From positions 43,217 through 107,216 of the forward strand of contig NZ_JAANOG010000010.1 in the NCBI RefSeq assembly GCF_019923745.1: a stretch of 64,000 bases of DNA, read 5' to 3'. Positions 46,975 through 56,227 of the stretch are shown here, one piece after another. A model generated the notes under the pieces. That model was not told where the DNA came from. It made no database searches and was given only the letters and a program-made list of their open reading frames with translations. The DNA comes from Aquirufa aurantiipilula (lineage in GTDB: Bacteria; Bacteroidota; Bacteroidia; Cytophagales; Spirosomataceae). The position numbers and the translations under genes were made by a program. Position 1 is the stretch's first letter, and every line of letters begins with the position of its first letter.

Positions 46975-49914
46975 TTAACTCAATAAATCTAAGACCTCGT
47001 CTTCACTTAAGTTTCTCAGTATACTTTCGTCAGAAGTAACCAAATCATTGGCAAGATCCAATTTCCTTTGTTGCAATGCCAAAATCTTCTCCTCCACCGT
47101 CTGTTTAGAAATAAACTTATAGGTAAATACGGTTTTGACTTGACCTATTCGATGCGCACGATCAATCGCCTGCGCCTCCGCTGCTGGATTCCACCATGGG
47201 TCCAACAAAAAGACATAATCCGCTGCGGTTAAATTCAACCCTACTCCACCGGCTTTTAAAGAAATCAAAAATACCGACTGCCCATCTGCTTTTTGGAAAC
47301 TTTCCACCTGGCCTTTTCTGTCGGATGTACTTCCATCCAAATAGGCATAGGCGATGTTTCTTTCATCCAAGGCTTTTTTAATCAGAGCTAAATGCTGGAC
47401 AAACTGACTAAAAATCAACACTTTATGATGCTGCTCTAAGACTGTCTCCAACTTTTCTAATACGGCTTCCATCTTACCAGATTCCCCCTCATAACCTTCT
47501 TCACATAAAGATGGATGATTAGCCAATTGGCGTAATTTAGTTAAACCTTGTAAAACGGAGAATCTAGATTTTTGCAAACCTTCATCCTTGATTTGTTTCA
47601 ACAAGACATCGCGATAAAAGGATTTCGTTTTATCGTACAATCTTTCCTGCTCTTCCGACATCACACAGTATGTAACTGATTCCATTTTAGCAGGTAAATC
47701 CGCTGCCACTTGTCGTTTTTCTCTTCGTAATAAATATGGCTTAATCAAGAAATACAAACGCTTCTTTTTCTCAGCATCTGCTTTCTTTTCAATAGGCACT
47801 TGGAACAAATCTTTGAAATAACGCTGTGAGCCAAGTAAACCGGGATTGACAAAATTCATTTGTGACCAAAGATCCATGGTTGAATTCTCCAATGGAGTAC
47901 CTGTCATCACCAAACGGTATTTAGCCGTAAGCTTCTGAACGGCTTTAGTAATATTTGCCAGTGGATTTTTAATCGCTTGTGACTCATCCAAAATGACATA
48001 ACTAAAGGCTTGCTTTTCAAACCAATCAATATCTGACCGCACCATGCCAAAAGAACAAAGTATCAAATCTACTTTGCCTAATTGTGCTTGCAATTTTTCT
48101 CTTTGAGGACCACTGTAAACAAGTACCCTTAACTGAGGAGTAAATTTCTTTGCCTCCATTTCCCAGTTATATAACAAAGAAGTAGGCATCACCAATAAAC
48201 TCGGTAAAGTCTCCCCTTGCTCTTTTAAGCTCTGCAATAAACATAAAGTCTGAACTGTCTTTCCTAGACCCATATCGTCTGCTAGGCAAGCACCTAAGCC
48301 CGCCGCCTGACGTGTCCGCATCCAGCGGTAGCCTTCCATCTGATAAGGTCTTAAAGTTCCTTTGAACTGCTTAGGAACTGGAAACTCTTTGGTCTCCAAT
48401 GCCAAGTCATTCATGGTTTTACTACGTAAAGCCGTTTTGACCAAATCCTGATTTTCCCATTCTTGAACCAATTGGAAATGTTGGCGCCTTAAATACACCC
48501 CATCCTCACCTGGTCTGGTCTCTGAGAAATAGAATAAATCTTGGTAATCATGAAACCAATTATCGGGAATGATAGCAATGGAGCCATCAGGTAAATGAAA
48601 CTCTTTCTTTTTCTGTAAGATCAACTGACGAATCTTCAAAAAGGGTATTTGGAATTCCCCAAAGGAAATAATCGCTTGAATATCAAACCAATCCAACTTC
48701 TCCCCAATTCTGATTTTAATTTCAGGTTTACCTAAGAAATAACGTGGAGCTTGTCCATCGCCTTTAAACTGAACACTAAAACCTGCTTGATCCAATGCCG
48801 ATTTATGTAAAGTCAACCATTGAACAGCCTCTCCACGAGACATAACGGCCTTTCCATCTAATTCAATTTGTAATCCTAAGGATTTTAATTGCTGGTAGGC
48901 TCTTTTTTCCTTGGTCAAGGAGCGCATGATTTTTTGGAAAGCATAGCTATCTCCTTTTTTCTCAAATAGGACATTCGCTTCGGAACCTAGACCATCCCAT
49001 GGGAAGCGATTATTGCCATATTGAAATGATAACACAAAATTCCAACGGTCAGCAGCTTCCAAAGCCGCTGATTTTTTACTCGGAACTTTCTCCTCTTCTA
49101 CTTTATTGACAATAGGTCCATAAGAAAGGAGATATTGGCAATTTTTTTCTGTGTTAAATATCTCAAAGCCTTTGGCATGAACAGGATACCTAGCCACCAT
49201 CGCTTTCACAAACTTGCGGAAATAATCCTCCTCCATGTTCTTGGGAATCACCACAAACTTTTTATTCAAGAATGGTCTTAATTTTTTCCCTTCCAGCGCT
49301 GGCTTAAAATGATATAATTTTTGATTCAATAACATCCAGGCAGGTTCATCACACAACACCATGGCGTCTTTATATTGAAACTCCAACTTGTTTCCTGCGT
49401 ATTTTAAAGTAGGGAAATAGTGGGTATTTTCTTCATTTCGCATAAAATGAAACAGCACCTCAACAGGCTCAGGTTGTATCTGTACATGCTGGCGCATTGG
49501 GTTTCCATCATTCCCCATGATGAACAAAGTCTTATCTGGACAAATCAACTCAAATACTTGGCCACGCTTTTTTTCAACGACACTCAGCACTGCTTCTTGA
49601 ATTTCCTTCTCTCCTTTTTCTGCATCAAATGTCTTCAAGTAAAACTCTTCCATCGTTTTACGCTTGGAAGTATTGAACTTTTCAAAAATAGCGGCAGGCT
49701 TCATCCCTTCGATTAACTTCACCGCTTGCTCATCACGCTCATCCAAGCCATGGGCAAATTCATGAAAATTTCGAGTCGTTAAAGTTTGATATTCCCAGGT
49801 TAATTGAGATTTTTCATTTAACTGCACCACAAAGACTTCGAACAAATAGCCGAGGCATTCATGGGATAACAAAGAATACATTACCTGAAAAGGCTTACTA
49901 GGGGAGATCTTCAT
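46975..49914 (-). CDS. SNF2-family DEAD/DEAH helicase
   Basis: The C-terminal half of this 979-residue protein is a Swi2/Snf2 ATPase: motif I DDMGLGKTVQT (about 545), motif II DESQAIKN, motif III MTGTPLENS, and the helicase C motifs LKAGGVGLNLTAAD and AIDRAHRIGQ. The N-terminal 500 residues carry no motif I recognise but are usual for bacterial SNF2 proteins of this size. It probably remodels protein-DNA or polymerase complexes. It lies 108 bases after prmA, and I see no defence or modification gene near it, so a housekeeping role is likeliest. Confidence 0.93.
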   Translation of the reverse strand: MKISPSKPFQVMYSLLSHECLGYLFEVFVVQLNEKSQLTWEYQTLTTRNFHEFAHGLDERDEQAVKLIEGMKPAAIFEKFNTSKRKTMEEFYLKTFDAEKGEKEIQEAVLSVVEKKRGQVFELICPDKTLFIMGNDGNPMRQHVQIQPEPVEVLFHFMRNEENTHYFPTLKYAGNKLEFQYKDAMVLCDEPAWMLLNQKLYHFKPALEGKKLRPFLNKKFVVIPKNMEEDYFRKFVKAMVARYPVHAKGFEIFNTEKNCQYLLSYGPIVNKVEEEKVPSKKSAALEAADRWNFVLSFQYGNNRFPWDGLGSEANVLFEKKGDSYAFQKIMRSLTKEKRAYQQLKSLGLQIELDGKAVMSRGEAVQWLTLHKSALDQAGFSVQFKGDGQAPRYFLGKPEIKIRIGEKLDWFDIQAIISFGEFQIPFLKIRQLILQKKKEFHLPDGSIAIIPDNWFHDYQDLFYFSETRPGEDGVYLRRQHFQLVQEWENQDLVKTALRSKTMNDLALETKEFPVPKQFKGTLRPYQMEGYRWMRTRQAAGLGACLADDMGLGKTVQTLCLLQSLKEQGETLPSLLVMPTSLLYNWEMEAKKFTPQLRVLVYSGPQREKLQAQLGKVDLILCSFGMVRSDIDWFEKQAFSYVILDESQAIKNPLANITKAVQKLTAKYRLVMTGTPLENSTMDLWSQMNFVNPGLLGSQRYFKDLFQVPIEKKADAEKKKRLYFLIKPYLLRREKRQVAADLPAKMESVTYCVMSEEQERLYDKTKSFYRDVLLKQIKDEGLQKSRFSVLQGLTKLRQLANHPSLCEEGYEGESGKMEAVLEKLETVLEQHHKVLIFSQFVQHLALIKKALDERNIAYAYLDGSTSDRKGQVESFQKADGQSVFLISLKAGGVGLNLTAADYVFLLDPWWNPAAEAQAIDRAHRIGQVKTVFTYKFISKQTVEEKILALQQRKLDLANDLVTSDESILRNLSEDEVLDLLS

Positions 49915-49951
49915 GTAAAGTAAAGCACTCGATTACACGAGTTCTTAGAGT

Positions 49952-49974
49952 AAAACCTTCAAAAATAAGGTTTT
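49952..49974 (-). terminator. Weak hairpin between prmA and the SNF2 gene
   Basis: AAAACCTT and AAGGTTTT form an eight-base stem with a seven-base loop. The T run is mostly within the stem, so it is only a modest terminator candidate for the amidase-MCE-prmA operon. Confidence 0.35.
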
Positions 49975-50022
49975 TAAACGAAATACCGAAAAAATATAGG
50001 CTAATATTAGAAAACTACAAAA

Positions 50023-50850
50023 TTATAGCTTTCTCAAGTGTAAACAGGTCCAGCGATTTTTCTCCTTTTCGGAAATAAATGTAAGACCAGCTTCTGAGGC
50101 TTCTTGCAACAATAATGGCACATCCTCCTGATAGAATCCACTTAATAATAAATGTCCTCCAGCTTTAATCCGAAGAGCATATTCGGCCATTTCATCCAAT
50201 AAAATATTGCGGTTGATGTTGGCCAAAACTACATCATATTCATCTGCAGATTGTTCCCGAATCGTTCCTAAATCAAATCGAATGCCATTCAAATCATTCA
50301 ATGCGGCATTTTCAATTGAATTTTCAACAGACCATTCATCTACATCAAATCCATTCACCGGATTTGCTCCTAGTTTTTTAGCTACAAAAGCCAAAATCCC
50401 CGTTCCAGTACCTGCATCTAACACGGATTTATCTTCCAAGTCTAAAGTAAACAAAGCTTCGACCATCAAACTTGTCGTTTCATGATGCCCTGTTCCAAAA
50501 GACATTTTGGGATTTATGACCAATTCCATCTGATAACCAGGCTCAGACTCATGAAAACTTGCACGAATAAACAATAAATTAGAAATCCGAATCGGATCAT
50601 AATTACTTTCCCAGACCTGATTCCAATTCTGCTTTTCAATACGCCCCATTGCTACATCTATTTGACCTAGAGATTGGTAACGATCTATTATTTCTTGAAA
50701 GGACTCCTGATTAAACAAGGCTTCTGGACAATATGCAAAAAATCCTTCTTCTGTATCTTCAAAAATATCAAAACCTATTTCGCCAAGTTCTGCCAATAGG
50801 ATATCCGACAATTCAGCAGAAGCTGAAATACGCGCTTGAATCGTTGCCAT
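50023..50850 (-). CDS. prmA: Ribosomal protein L11 methyltransferase
   Basis: PrmA trimethylates ribosomal protein L11. The 275-residue protein has an N-terminal substrate-recognition domain and then the SAM-binding core: MSFGTGHHETTSLM, motif I LDAGTGTGILAFVAKKLGA, and VLANINRNILLD, all typical of PrmA. It starts seven bases after the MCE protein gene. Its place at the end of an envelope operon is not functionally obvious. Confidence 0.95.
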   Translation of the reverse strand: MATIQARISASAELSDILLAELGEIGFDIFEDTEEGFFAYCPEALFNQESFQEIIDRYQSLGQIDVAMGRIEKQNWNQVWESNYDPIRISNLLFIRASFHESEPGYQMELVINPKMSFGTGHHETTSLMVEALFTLDLEDKSVLDAGTGTGILAFVAKKLGANPVNGFDVDEWSVENSIENAALNDLNGIRFDLGTIREQSADEYDVVLANINRNILLDEMAEYALRIKAGGHLLLSGFYQEDVPLLLQEASEAGLTFISEKEKNRWTCLHLRKL

Positions 50851-50857
50851 GTTTTAA

Positions 50858-51805
50858 TTAATTACTAGGAGGTGTATCTTTCTTCCCAAATACGGAAATA
50901 TTCACATATCGCTTAGGTTTCAAGCGGAAGTCGATCAATAATTTATCTAAATCCAATAAGGTCTTGTTTAAACCCACGTACAAGCTATCATTCTTTAAGA
51001 ATTTACCTGCCGTACCTTGACCTTTTTCCAAACCAGAAACAATGCGTTGTATGGACGCAACAGCCAAATTAGCTTCATGCAATGTCCTCCCCACCTGTAA
51101 GGCTTGAAGTGAATCCGCTACGGTATTAAATTTGACTAAGATTGGTTTCAATTGTTTTTCAGTTTCAATCAGGCTCTGCGACAGTATTTTCATGTTGGCA
51201 GAAATCTGAGCAATGTTGTTCCGGTTTTCTTCTACCATCCCGTTCACTGAGCCATTAATTCCTTTAACTGTGCTATTGGAGCTTTTGATTAGTTCATTTA
51301 AGTATGAACCCGTGTGTTCAAATTTCTTACTAATTTGACGAAAGGAAATCAATAGAGAGTCGGCGTTCTCTATTACAGGAATAGCTCTCTCTTTTAACAA
51401 AGAGGTTACTCCTTTTTCCAAGGAACCCGGAATAAAAGACTCCTCAGGTAAGGCCCCTTTTCCCGCATATTCCAAACGAATAATTTTCCCTCCAAGCAGA
51501 GCTCCATCCATTAAGATTGCCTCCGTTTTATCTGGAATGACTAAATCTTTAGCCAAACGTAGTGTAACTAATATTTTATTACCTTTTTCTGGCTGTAAGG
51601 TGACTGATTTTACCTTACCCACTTCAATACCATTGACCATGACTTGATTGGATACCATTAAGCCATCCACATTGTCATATTCAACGTAATAGATTCTAGA
51701 AGAAGAAAACACATCGTTTCCTTTTAGAAAATTGAAGCCAAAATAGAGGATTAAAAAGGCGATTAAGGCCAAAAACCCAACTTTTAATTCATTACTTTGA
51801 AACAT
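50858..51805 (-). CDS. MlaD/MCE-family lipid transport protein
   Basis: The 315-residue protein has one N-terminal membrane helix (about 8-27) and an MCE domain (about 35-115, YYVEYDNVDGLMVSNQVMVNGIEVGKVKSV). A long helical region and a short C-terminal tail follow. MCE proteins form periplasmic hexamers that move phospholipids between membranes. The partner ABC genes (mlaE, mlaF) are not in the window. It is eight bases downstream of the amidase gene in a shared operon. Confidence 0.92.
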   Translation of the reverse strand: MFQSNELKVGFLALIAFLILYFGFNFLKGNDVFSSSRIYYVEYDNVDGLMVSNQVMVNGIEVGKVKSVTLQPEKGNKILVTLRLAKDLVIPDKTEAILMDGALLGGKIIRLEYAGKGALPEESFIPGSLEKGVTSLLKERAIPVIENADSLLISFRQISKKFEHTGSYLNELIKSSNSTVKGINGSVNGMVEENRNNIAQISANMKILSQSLIETEKQLKPILVKFNTVADSLQALQVGRTLHEANLAVASIQRIVSGLEKGQGTAGKFLKNDSLYVGLNKTLLDLDKLLIDFRLKPKRYVNISVFGKKDTPPSN

Positions 51806-51813
51806 GTCAGAAT

Positions 51814-52614
51814 CTATTTTTCGATTTCTTCCTTATACTTTTTAAATGCTCCTACAATAGCATCCGCCACCTCTGATTGACCTTTATCCGAATTTAAATA
51901 ACCCTCTTCTTCTGGGTTAGTTAAAAATCCTGTTTCAATCAAGACACTGGGCATTGCTGTTCTCCAAATAACTAAAAAACCAGCTTGCTTAACCCCAAAG
52001 CTCTTTCTATTGTACACTTTCGCAAACTGCTCTTCTACTTTAGACGCAAATTTCACCGAACTGGCCATGAAAGCACTTTGGTAATTGGCCATCATGATAT
52101 GGGCTAGAGGAGAACTAGGATCAAAACCATTATAAGTAGTTTGATAATCTTTCTCTTGCAAAATAACGGAGTTTTCTCGTTTGGCTACGTTCAAATTGCC
52201 ATCTGTTTTATGCAAACCCATCGTGTAGGTTTCCGTTCCATAAGCTGCCCTGTTGGGTGCCGCATTACAGTGCACCGAGATAAATAAATCTGATCGATTG
52301 CGGTTGGCAATATTAGCTCGCTCATTTAACTCTACAAAATCATCGGTATCTCGTGTATAAACCACCTTTAAATCAGGGTATTCGCTTTTTAAACGCTTTC
52401 CAACTTCCAATATAATCTTCAACGTTACTTTCCCCTCTTGGGCACCCTTGGGGCCTAAACATCCCGGGTCTTTTCCCCCATGACCAGCATCCAAACATAT
52501 CGTTTTAACCAAGTTACGCTTAGCAGCACGAGTAGGCTCAGGAAGACTTGGTATGGCAGCGATTAACAAGCATGTTAAGGCAAATCCAACAAAAGCTCTA
52601 AGAACTGTAAACAT
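51814..52614 (-). CDS. N-acetylmuramoyl-L-alanine amidase
   Basis: The 266-residue periplasmic enzyme of the Amidase_3 family cleaves the bond between muramic acid and the stem peptide. It has an N-terminal export signal, then CLDAGHGGKDPGCLGPKG (first zinc His), the RANIANRNRSDLFISVHCNA stretch (second zinc His), and the catalytic Glu region LIETGFLTNPEEEGYL. It heads a minus-strand operon with the MCE gene and prmA and is divergent from lptD. It may help daughter-cell separation. Confidence 0.95.
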   Translation of the reverse strand: MFTVLRAFVGFALTCLLIAAIPSLPEPTRAAKRNLVKTICLDAGHGGKDPGCLGPKGAQEGKVTLKIILEVGKRLKSEYPDLKVVYTRDTDDFVELNERANIANRNRSDLFISVHCNAAPNRAAYGTETYTMGLHKTDGNLNVAKRENSVILQEKDYQTTYNGFDPSSPLAHIMMANYQSAFMASSVKFASKVEEQFAKVYNRKSFGVKQAGFLVIWRTAMPSVLIETGFLTNPEEEGYLNSDKGQSEVADAIVGAFKKYKEEIEK

Positions 52615-52652
52615 TATTTTAATGAATTAGACGTAGGTAAGTCGCAAAGATG

Positions 52653-52660
52653 TAATTTTG
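52653..52660 (+). promoter_or_regulatory. Putative -7 box for lptD
   Basis: TAATTTTG matches TAnnTTTG, 117 bases before the lptD start. The leader would be about 110 bases, longer than usual here. Confidence 0.35.
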
Positions 52661-52676
52661 TATGCTTATACAAAGA

Positions 52677-52684
52677 CAAATATA
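52677..52684 (-). promoter_or_regulatory. Putative -7 box for the amidase operon
   Basis: Minus strand TATATTTG matches TAnnTTTG, 63 bases before the amidase ATG. It lies close to the opposing lptD box, so the two transcripts may interfere. Confidence 0.45.
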
Positions 52685-52776
52685 ATTTTTAAATTCCATC
52701 CTTCGTTCATTAACGTGCGAATTTATCACCATTCCCTTGATGATATTCACATGCTGAACGTTGAACTAACGCTGAT

Positions 52777-55494
52777 TTGATAAAGAATTGCATCTATTTT
52801 CTTTTCGTTGTTTTAATTTTAACCTGCATAGGCCTACCTAATGTCCATGCTCAACGAATAGTTCGCGCCGATACAATTCAAAAAAGTATTCCAAAAGACA
52901 CTGCTAGCAAGAGTCAAGATTTACAAACTACTGTCTTTTATTCCGCGGTTGACTCCACCGTTTTAGATGCTGATCAGCAAATAGTAAACTTGTATGGTGG
53001 TGCCAAAGTAAAATATGGTAACATCAGCTTAGAAGCAGAATACATCCGCTTAGATTGGGCAAAAAACGAGGTTTATGCCAAAGGAACCTTTGATACCACC
53101 AGCAAAAAAATGGTGGGTCTACCAGTATTTACTCAAGGAAGCGACAAATATGACTCTGATGAAATTCGCTATAATTTCAAATCAAAAAGAGCTATCATCA
53201 AAGGTATCGTCACCCAACAAGGTGAAGGTTTTGTCCAAGGAAAAAATGTCAAAAAAGATGAAGAAGAAAACCTCTACATCCGAAATGCCATATATACAAC
53301 CTGTAATTTAAGCCATCCCCATTTTAACATTCGGGCCAGTAAAATTAAAGTGGTAGGCAAGAAAGAAATCATTTCTGGACCATTTCATTTTGAACTGAAC
53401 GACATTCCCCTGCCCATTGGTTTACCTTTTGGTTTTTTCCCTTATTCTCAGCCCAAAGAAGCGGGTAAATCAGGGATTTTAATTCCCACATATGGAGAAG
53501 AGCCTTCTGGCCGTGGGTTTTATTTACGTGATGGGGGATATTACTGGGCAGCTAGTGAAAATATTGGTATTCGATTCACAGGGCAAATCTATTCCAAAGG
53601 AGGCTGGGGTTTAGGTGCCAATTCCCAGTATAATAAGCGTTATCGATATTCAGGCTCATTTAACTTGGCCCTCAATCGCAATAATTCTGGCTCTGAATTT
53701 AGCCCTTCAACACGTACAGATTTTGCCTTACAATGGTCTCATAGCCCGAGAAGTTTAGGTAATTCAAGTTTCTCGGCCTCAGTTAATATTGCATCGAATT
53801 CTTACAATCAATTCAATACCTTCAATACACAGCAATACCTTTCTAATACCATTGGTTCTTCTGTACAATACACCAAAGCCATCGGGCAAAATTTTAGAAG
53901 TGGAATCAGTCTACGTATCAACCAAAATACAACTACTCGCGTTTTTGATGCAGGTACCGATTTCAATCTAGGTCTTAACCAATTCCAGCCATTCAAGAAA
54001 AAGAATGCCATAGCTGATCGATTCATCGATCAATTTAGAATTGGGATGGACTTTTCAGGTACAGTCAGTTTGACTAACCAAGTATCGGATTTATACACTC
54101 GATATGAATTTGATGTCTACCCACGTGAATCCAACAGCCAACGAGGAATTATTCAAAAACCCTTTATTCCAAAAAATGCAGATGATTTGCCTCCCGGAGT
54201 TATTCCATTGAATGGCAGTACCCTTCCTATGTTATTGGAAAAAGCGCAGACAAAATTCAATTACAGCATTCCATTGTCTTTACCCAATATAAAAATCAAT
54301 CCCTACATCAACCTGACTCCAGGGATTTCCTGGTCAGGAAATATGTATACCCGTTCCTATAAGTACACCTACATGCCGTCTGATTCTACCGTGAGAATAG
54401 ATACAGTAGGAGGATTGCCCAAATTCAGCTCACAAATTTCCTTTTCTGCTAGTATGAACACCCGTGTGTATGGAACCATGCGTTTTAGCAAAGGTAGATT
54501 ACAAGCAGTACGTCATACCATGGCACCAAGTATCAGTTTGAGTTATACCCCTGATTATTCAGACCCTACTTATGGATATTACCAAGATGTGCGAATTAAC
54601 AATAGAAAATTCATCAATACCAATGGCGAAGAACAAGTAGGAGATATTCGTAGAATTAGCACTTTTGACCCCCGCCAACTGAGTTATGGAGGCGCTTCGG
54701 GAAGTATTAGTTTTGGTATACAAAATACCTTGGAAGCTAAATTAAAAACCAAGTCGGATACAGCTACCAAAGAATCCGAAAAGATCAATATCCTTGACAA
54801 TTTTGGAATTAATGGAAGCTATAATTTACTCGCTAAGGAATTTAACTTGTCCAACTTGACCTTTAATGCCAATTCTAGAATCAAACAATTTGATATCAAC
54901 ATAGGAGGTAATTTAGATCCATATTTATATGTTCCAGATCAGTCTTTTGCTGTGGTAGGAAGAAGAACTCCTGAATTAATGGTCACTAAAGGAGAGGGTT
55001 TAGCCCGATTACAATCCTTTAATTTATCCATTGGCAAAAGATTTGCTCCGGCTAAAGGCCAAGGAGAAAAAGTGAGCAAAAATGCATCAGAAGCCCAATT
55101 GAAGCAAATCAACCGAAATCGGGATGATTATGTCGACTGGAATATACCCTGGTCATTTTCATTCAGTTATCAATTTAGCATGAACCGTGCGGGATTAGCA
55201 CCATCACAAAACATCAGTGGCTTAACCTTTCAGGGGGATTTGAGCCTGAGTGAGAAATGGAAGTTTTCTTTTAGTTCTGGATATGACTTCAAATATAGTG
55301 GACTTACTTATACCAATATTTCCGTACACAGGGACTTACACTGCTGGGAGCTAAACTTCAACTGGACGCCAATAGCCAGCCCATTTTACGGAAGAGCGAG
55401 CAACTATTCCTTCGATTTACGGGTTAAATCAAGTTTACTACAAGAGCTGAAAATTTCAAGAAGAAGAAGCTTTTACGACAAAGGTGGATTCTAA
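52777..55494 (+). CDS. lptD: LptD-like LPS assembly outer-membrane protein
   Basis: LptD is the outer-membrane translocon that inserts lipopolysaccharide in the outer leaflet. The 905-residue protein has a signal peptide (GLPNVHAQ, about 1-25), an OstA-type beta-jellyroll domain (about 50-200, DADQQIVNLYGGAKVKYGNISLEAEYIRLDW split across strands), and a long beta-barrel region to the end. The only start in the open frame is TTG 52777; no Met occurs in the first 100 residues. Its divergence from an amidase/MCE operon suits an envelope module. Its last four bases overlap msrA. Sequence identity to proteobacterial LptD is low in this phylum. Confidence 0.85.
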   Translation: MIKNCIYFLFVVLILTCIGLPNVHAQRIVRADTIQKSIPKDTASKSQDLQTTVFYSAVDSTVLDADQQIVNLYGGAKVKYGNISLEAEYIRLDWAKNEVYAKGTFDTTSKKMVGLPVFTQGSDKYDSDEIRYNFKSKRAIIKGIVTQQGEGFVQGKNVKKDEEENLYIRNAIYTTCNLSHPHFNIRASKIKVVGKKEIISGPFHFELNDIPLPIGLPFGFFPYSQPKEAGKSGILIPTYGEEPSGRGFYLRDGGYYWAASENIGIRFTGQIYSKGGWGLGANSQYNKRYRYSGSFNLALNRNNSGSEFSPSTRTDFALQWSHSPRSLGNSSFSASVNIASNSYNQFNTFNTQQYLSNTIGSSVQYTKAIGQNFRSGISLRINQNTTTRVFDAGTDFNLGLNQFQPFKKKNAIADRFIDQFRIGMDFSGTVSLTNQVSDLYTRYEFDVYPRESNSQRGIIQKPFIPKNADDLPPGVIPLNGSTLPMLLEKAQTKFNYSIPLSLPNIKINPYINLTPGISWSGNMYTRSYKYTYMPSDSTVRIDTVGGLPKFSSQISFSASMNTRVYGTMRFSKGRLQAVRHTMAPSISLSYTPDYSDPTYGYYQDVRINNRKFINTNGEEQVGDIRRISTFDPRQLSYGGASGSISFGIQNTLEAKLKTKSDTATKESEKINILDNFGINGSYNLLAKEFNLSNLTFNANSRIKQFDINIGGNLDPYLYVPDQSFAVVGRRTPELMVTKGEGLARLQSFNLSIGKRFAPAKGQGEKVSKNASEAQLKQINRNRDDYVDWNIPWSFSFSYQFSMNRAGLAPSQNISGLTFQGDLSLSEKWKFSFSSGYDFKYSGLTYTNISVHRDLHCWELNFNWTPIASPFYGRASNYSFDLRVKSSLLQELKISRRRSFYDKGGF

Positions 55495-56138
55495 TTTAAT
55501 TTGTCTTTAAATGCTTTTAAGAATTTATCCATCTTAGGCTTGATCACTATTTTACAATAAGGCTCTTCTCCATTTTGATTGAAATAGTCTTGATGGTAAT
55601 CTTCTGCTGGATAAAAAGTGCTTTCCGCTACAATTTCTGTTACAATGGGGTTCGGGAAAACTTTCTTTGCATTCAAATTCTGCTTCCACTGATCTGCCGC
55701 TGCTTTTTGTGCGGGGGTATGATAAAATATAGCCGAACGATACTGCGTTCCCACGTCGGCCCCTTGACGGTTCAAGGTAGTAGGATCATGAGTTTGCCAA
55801 AAAATTTCTAATAAAGTCTCGAAGGACACCACTTTAGGATCATAGGTCAATTGACAAACTTCGGCATGACCAGTCAAACCGGTGCACACATCCCGGTAAC
55901 TTGGGTTCTTCATTTTACCCCCCATATATCCTGAAACCACAGAATGAACACCCTTTACTCTTTGATAAACTGCCTCCACACACCAAAAGCATCCCGCTCC
56001 AAAGGTGATGGTTTCTAGTTGTGCATGACTAGACTCTGTATTTGCCATTTTTGTATTTATTTTATCTTTTGTAGCGTTTCCACATGAAAAATGAGAAAAG
56101 CTTATTACTATTCCGAGAATTACCCAGGCATTTTTCAT
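55491..56138 (-). CDS. msrA: Peptide methionine sulfoxide reductase MsrA, exported
   Basis: MsrA reduces methionine-S-sulfoxide in damaged proteins. The core motif GAGCFWCVEAVYQ holds the catalytic Cys, followed by GYMGGKMKNPSYRDVCTG, and the C-terminal half is full length. The first 25 residues form a signal sequence with a lipoprotein-like end (SHFSC), so it probably acts in the periplasm or at the outer membrane rather than the cytoplasm. I prefer Met 56138; Met 56150 would add four residues. A matched promoter lies upstream. No MsrB gene is adjacent. Confidence 0.93.
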   Translation of the reverse strand: MKNAWVILGIVISFSHFSCGNATKDKINTKMANTESSHAQLETITFGAGCFWCVEAVYQRVKGVHSVVSGYMGGKMKNPSYRDVCTGLTGHAEVCQLTYDPKVVSFETLLEIFWQTHDPTTLNRQGADVGTQYRSAIFYHTPAQKAAADQWKQNLNAKKVFPNPIVTEIVAESTFYPAEDYHQDYFNQNGEEPYCKIVIKPKMDKFLKAFKDKLN

Positions 56139-56167
56139 CAATTTCTCCATTATTTTAATTTTTAACG

Positions 56168-56175
56168 TAGTTTTG
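56168..56175 (+). promoter_or_regulatory. Putative -7 box of the PAP2 gene
   Basis: TAGTTTTG matches TAnnTTTG 35 bases before the ATG at 56210. Confidence 0.5.
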
Positions 56176-56198
56176 CGGACTTAAATTATAGATAGAAC

Positions 56199-56227
56199 CA
56201 AAGATAAGCATGAAAAGTTATATTCAA
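56199..56227 (-). promoter_or_regulatory. Promoter of msrA
   Basis: Minus strand TTG (56225-56227) and TATCTTTG (56199-56206) are separated by 18 bases. The -33 element lies inside the start of the divergent PAP2 gene, so the two promoters overlap back to back. Confidence 0.55.

Noticed and set aside
46975..49914. SNF2 helicase as part of a defence island
   Set aside because: No nuclease, methylase or other defence gene lies near it; the neighbours are mntR and prmA.
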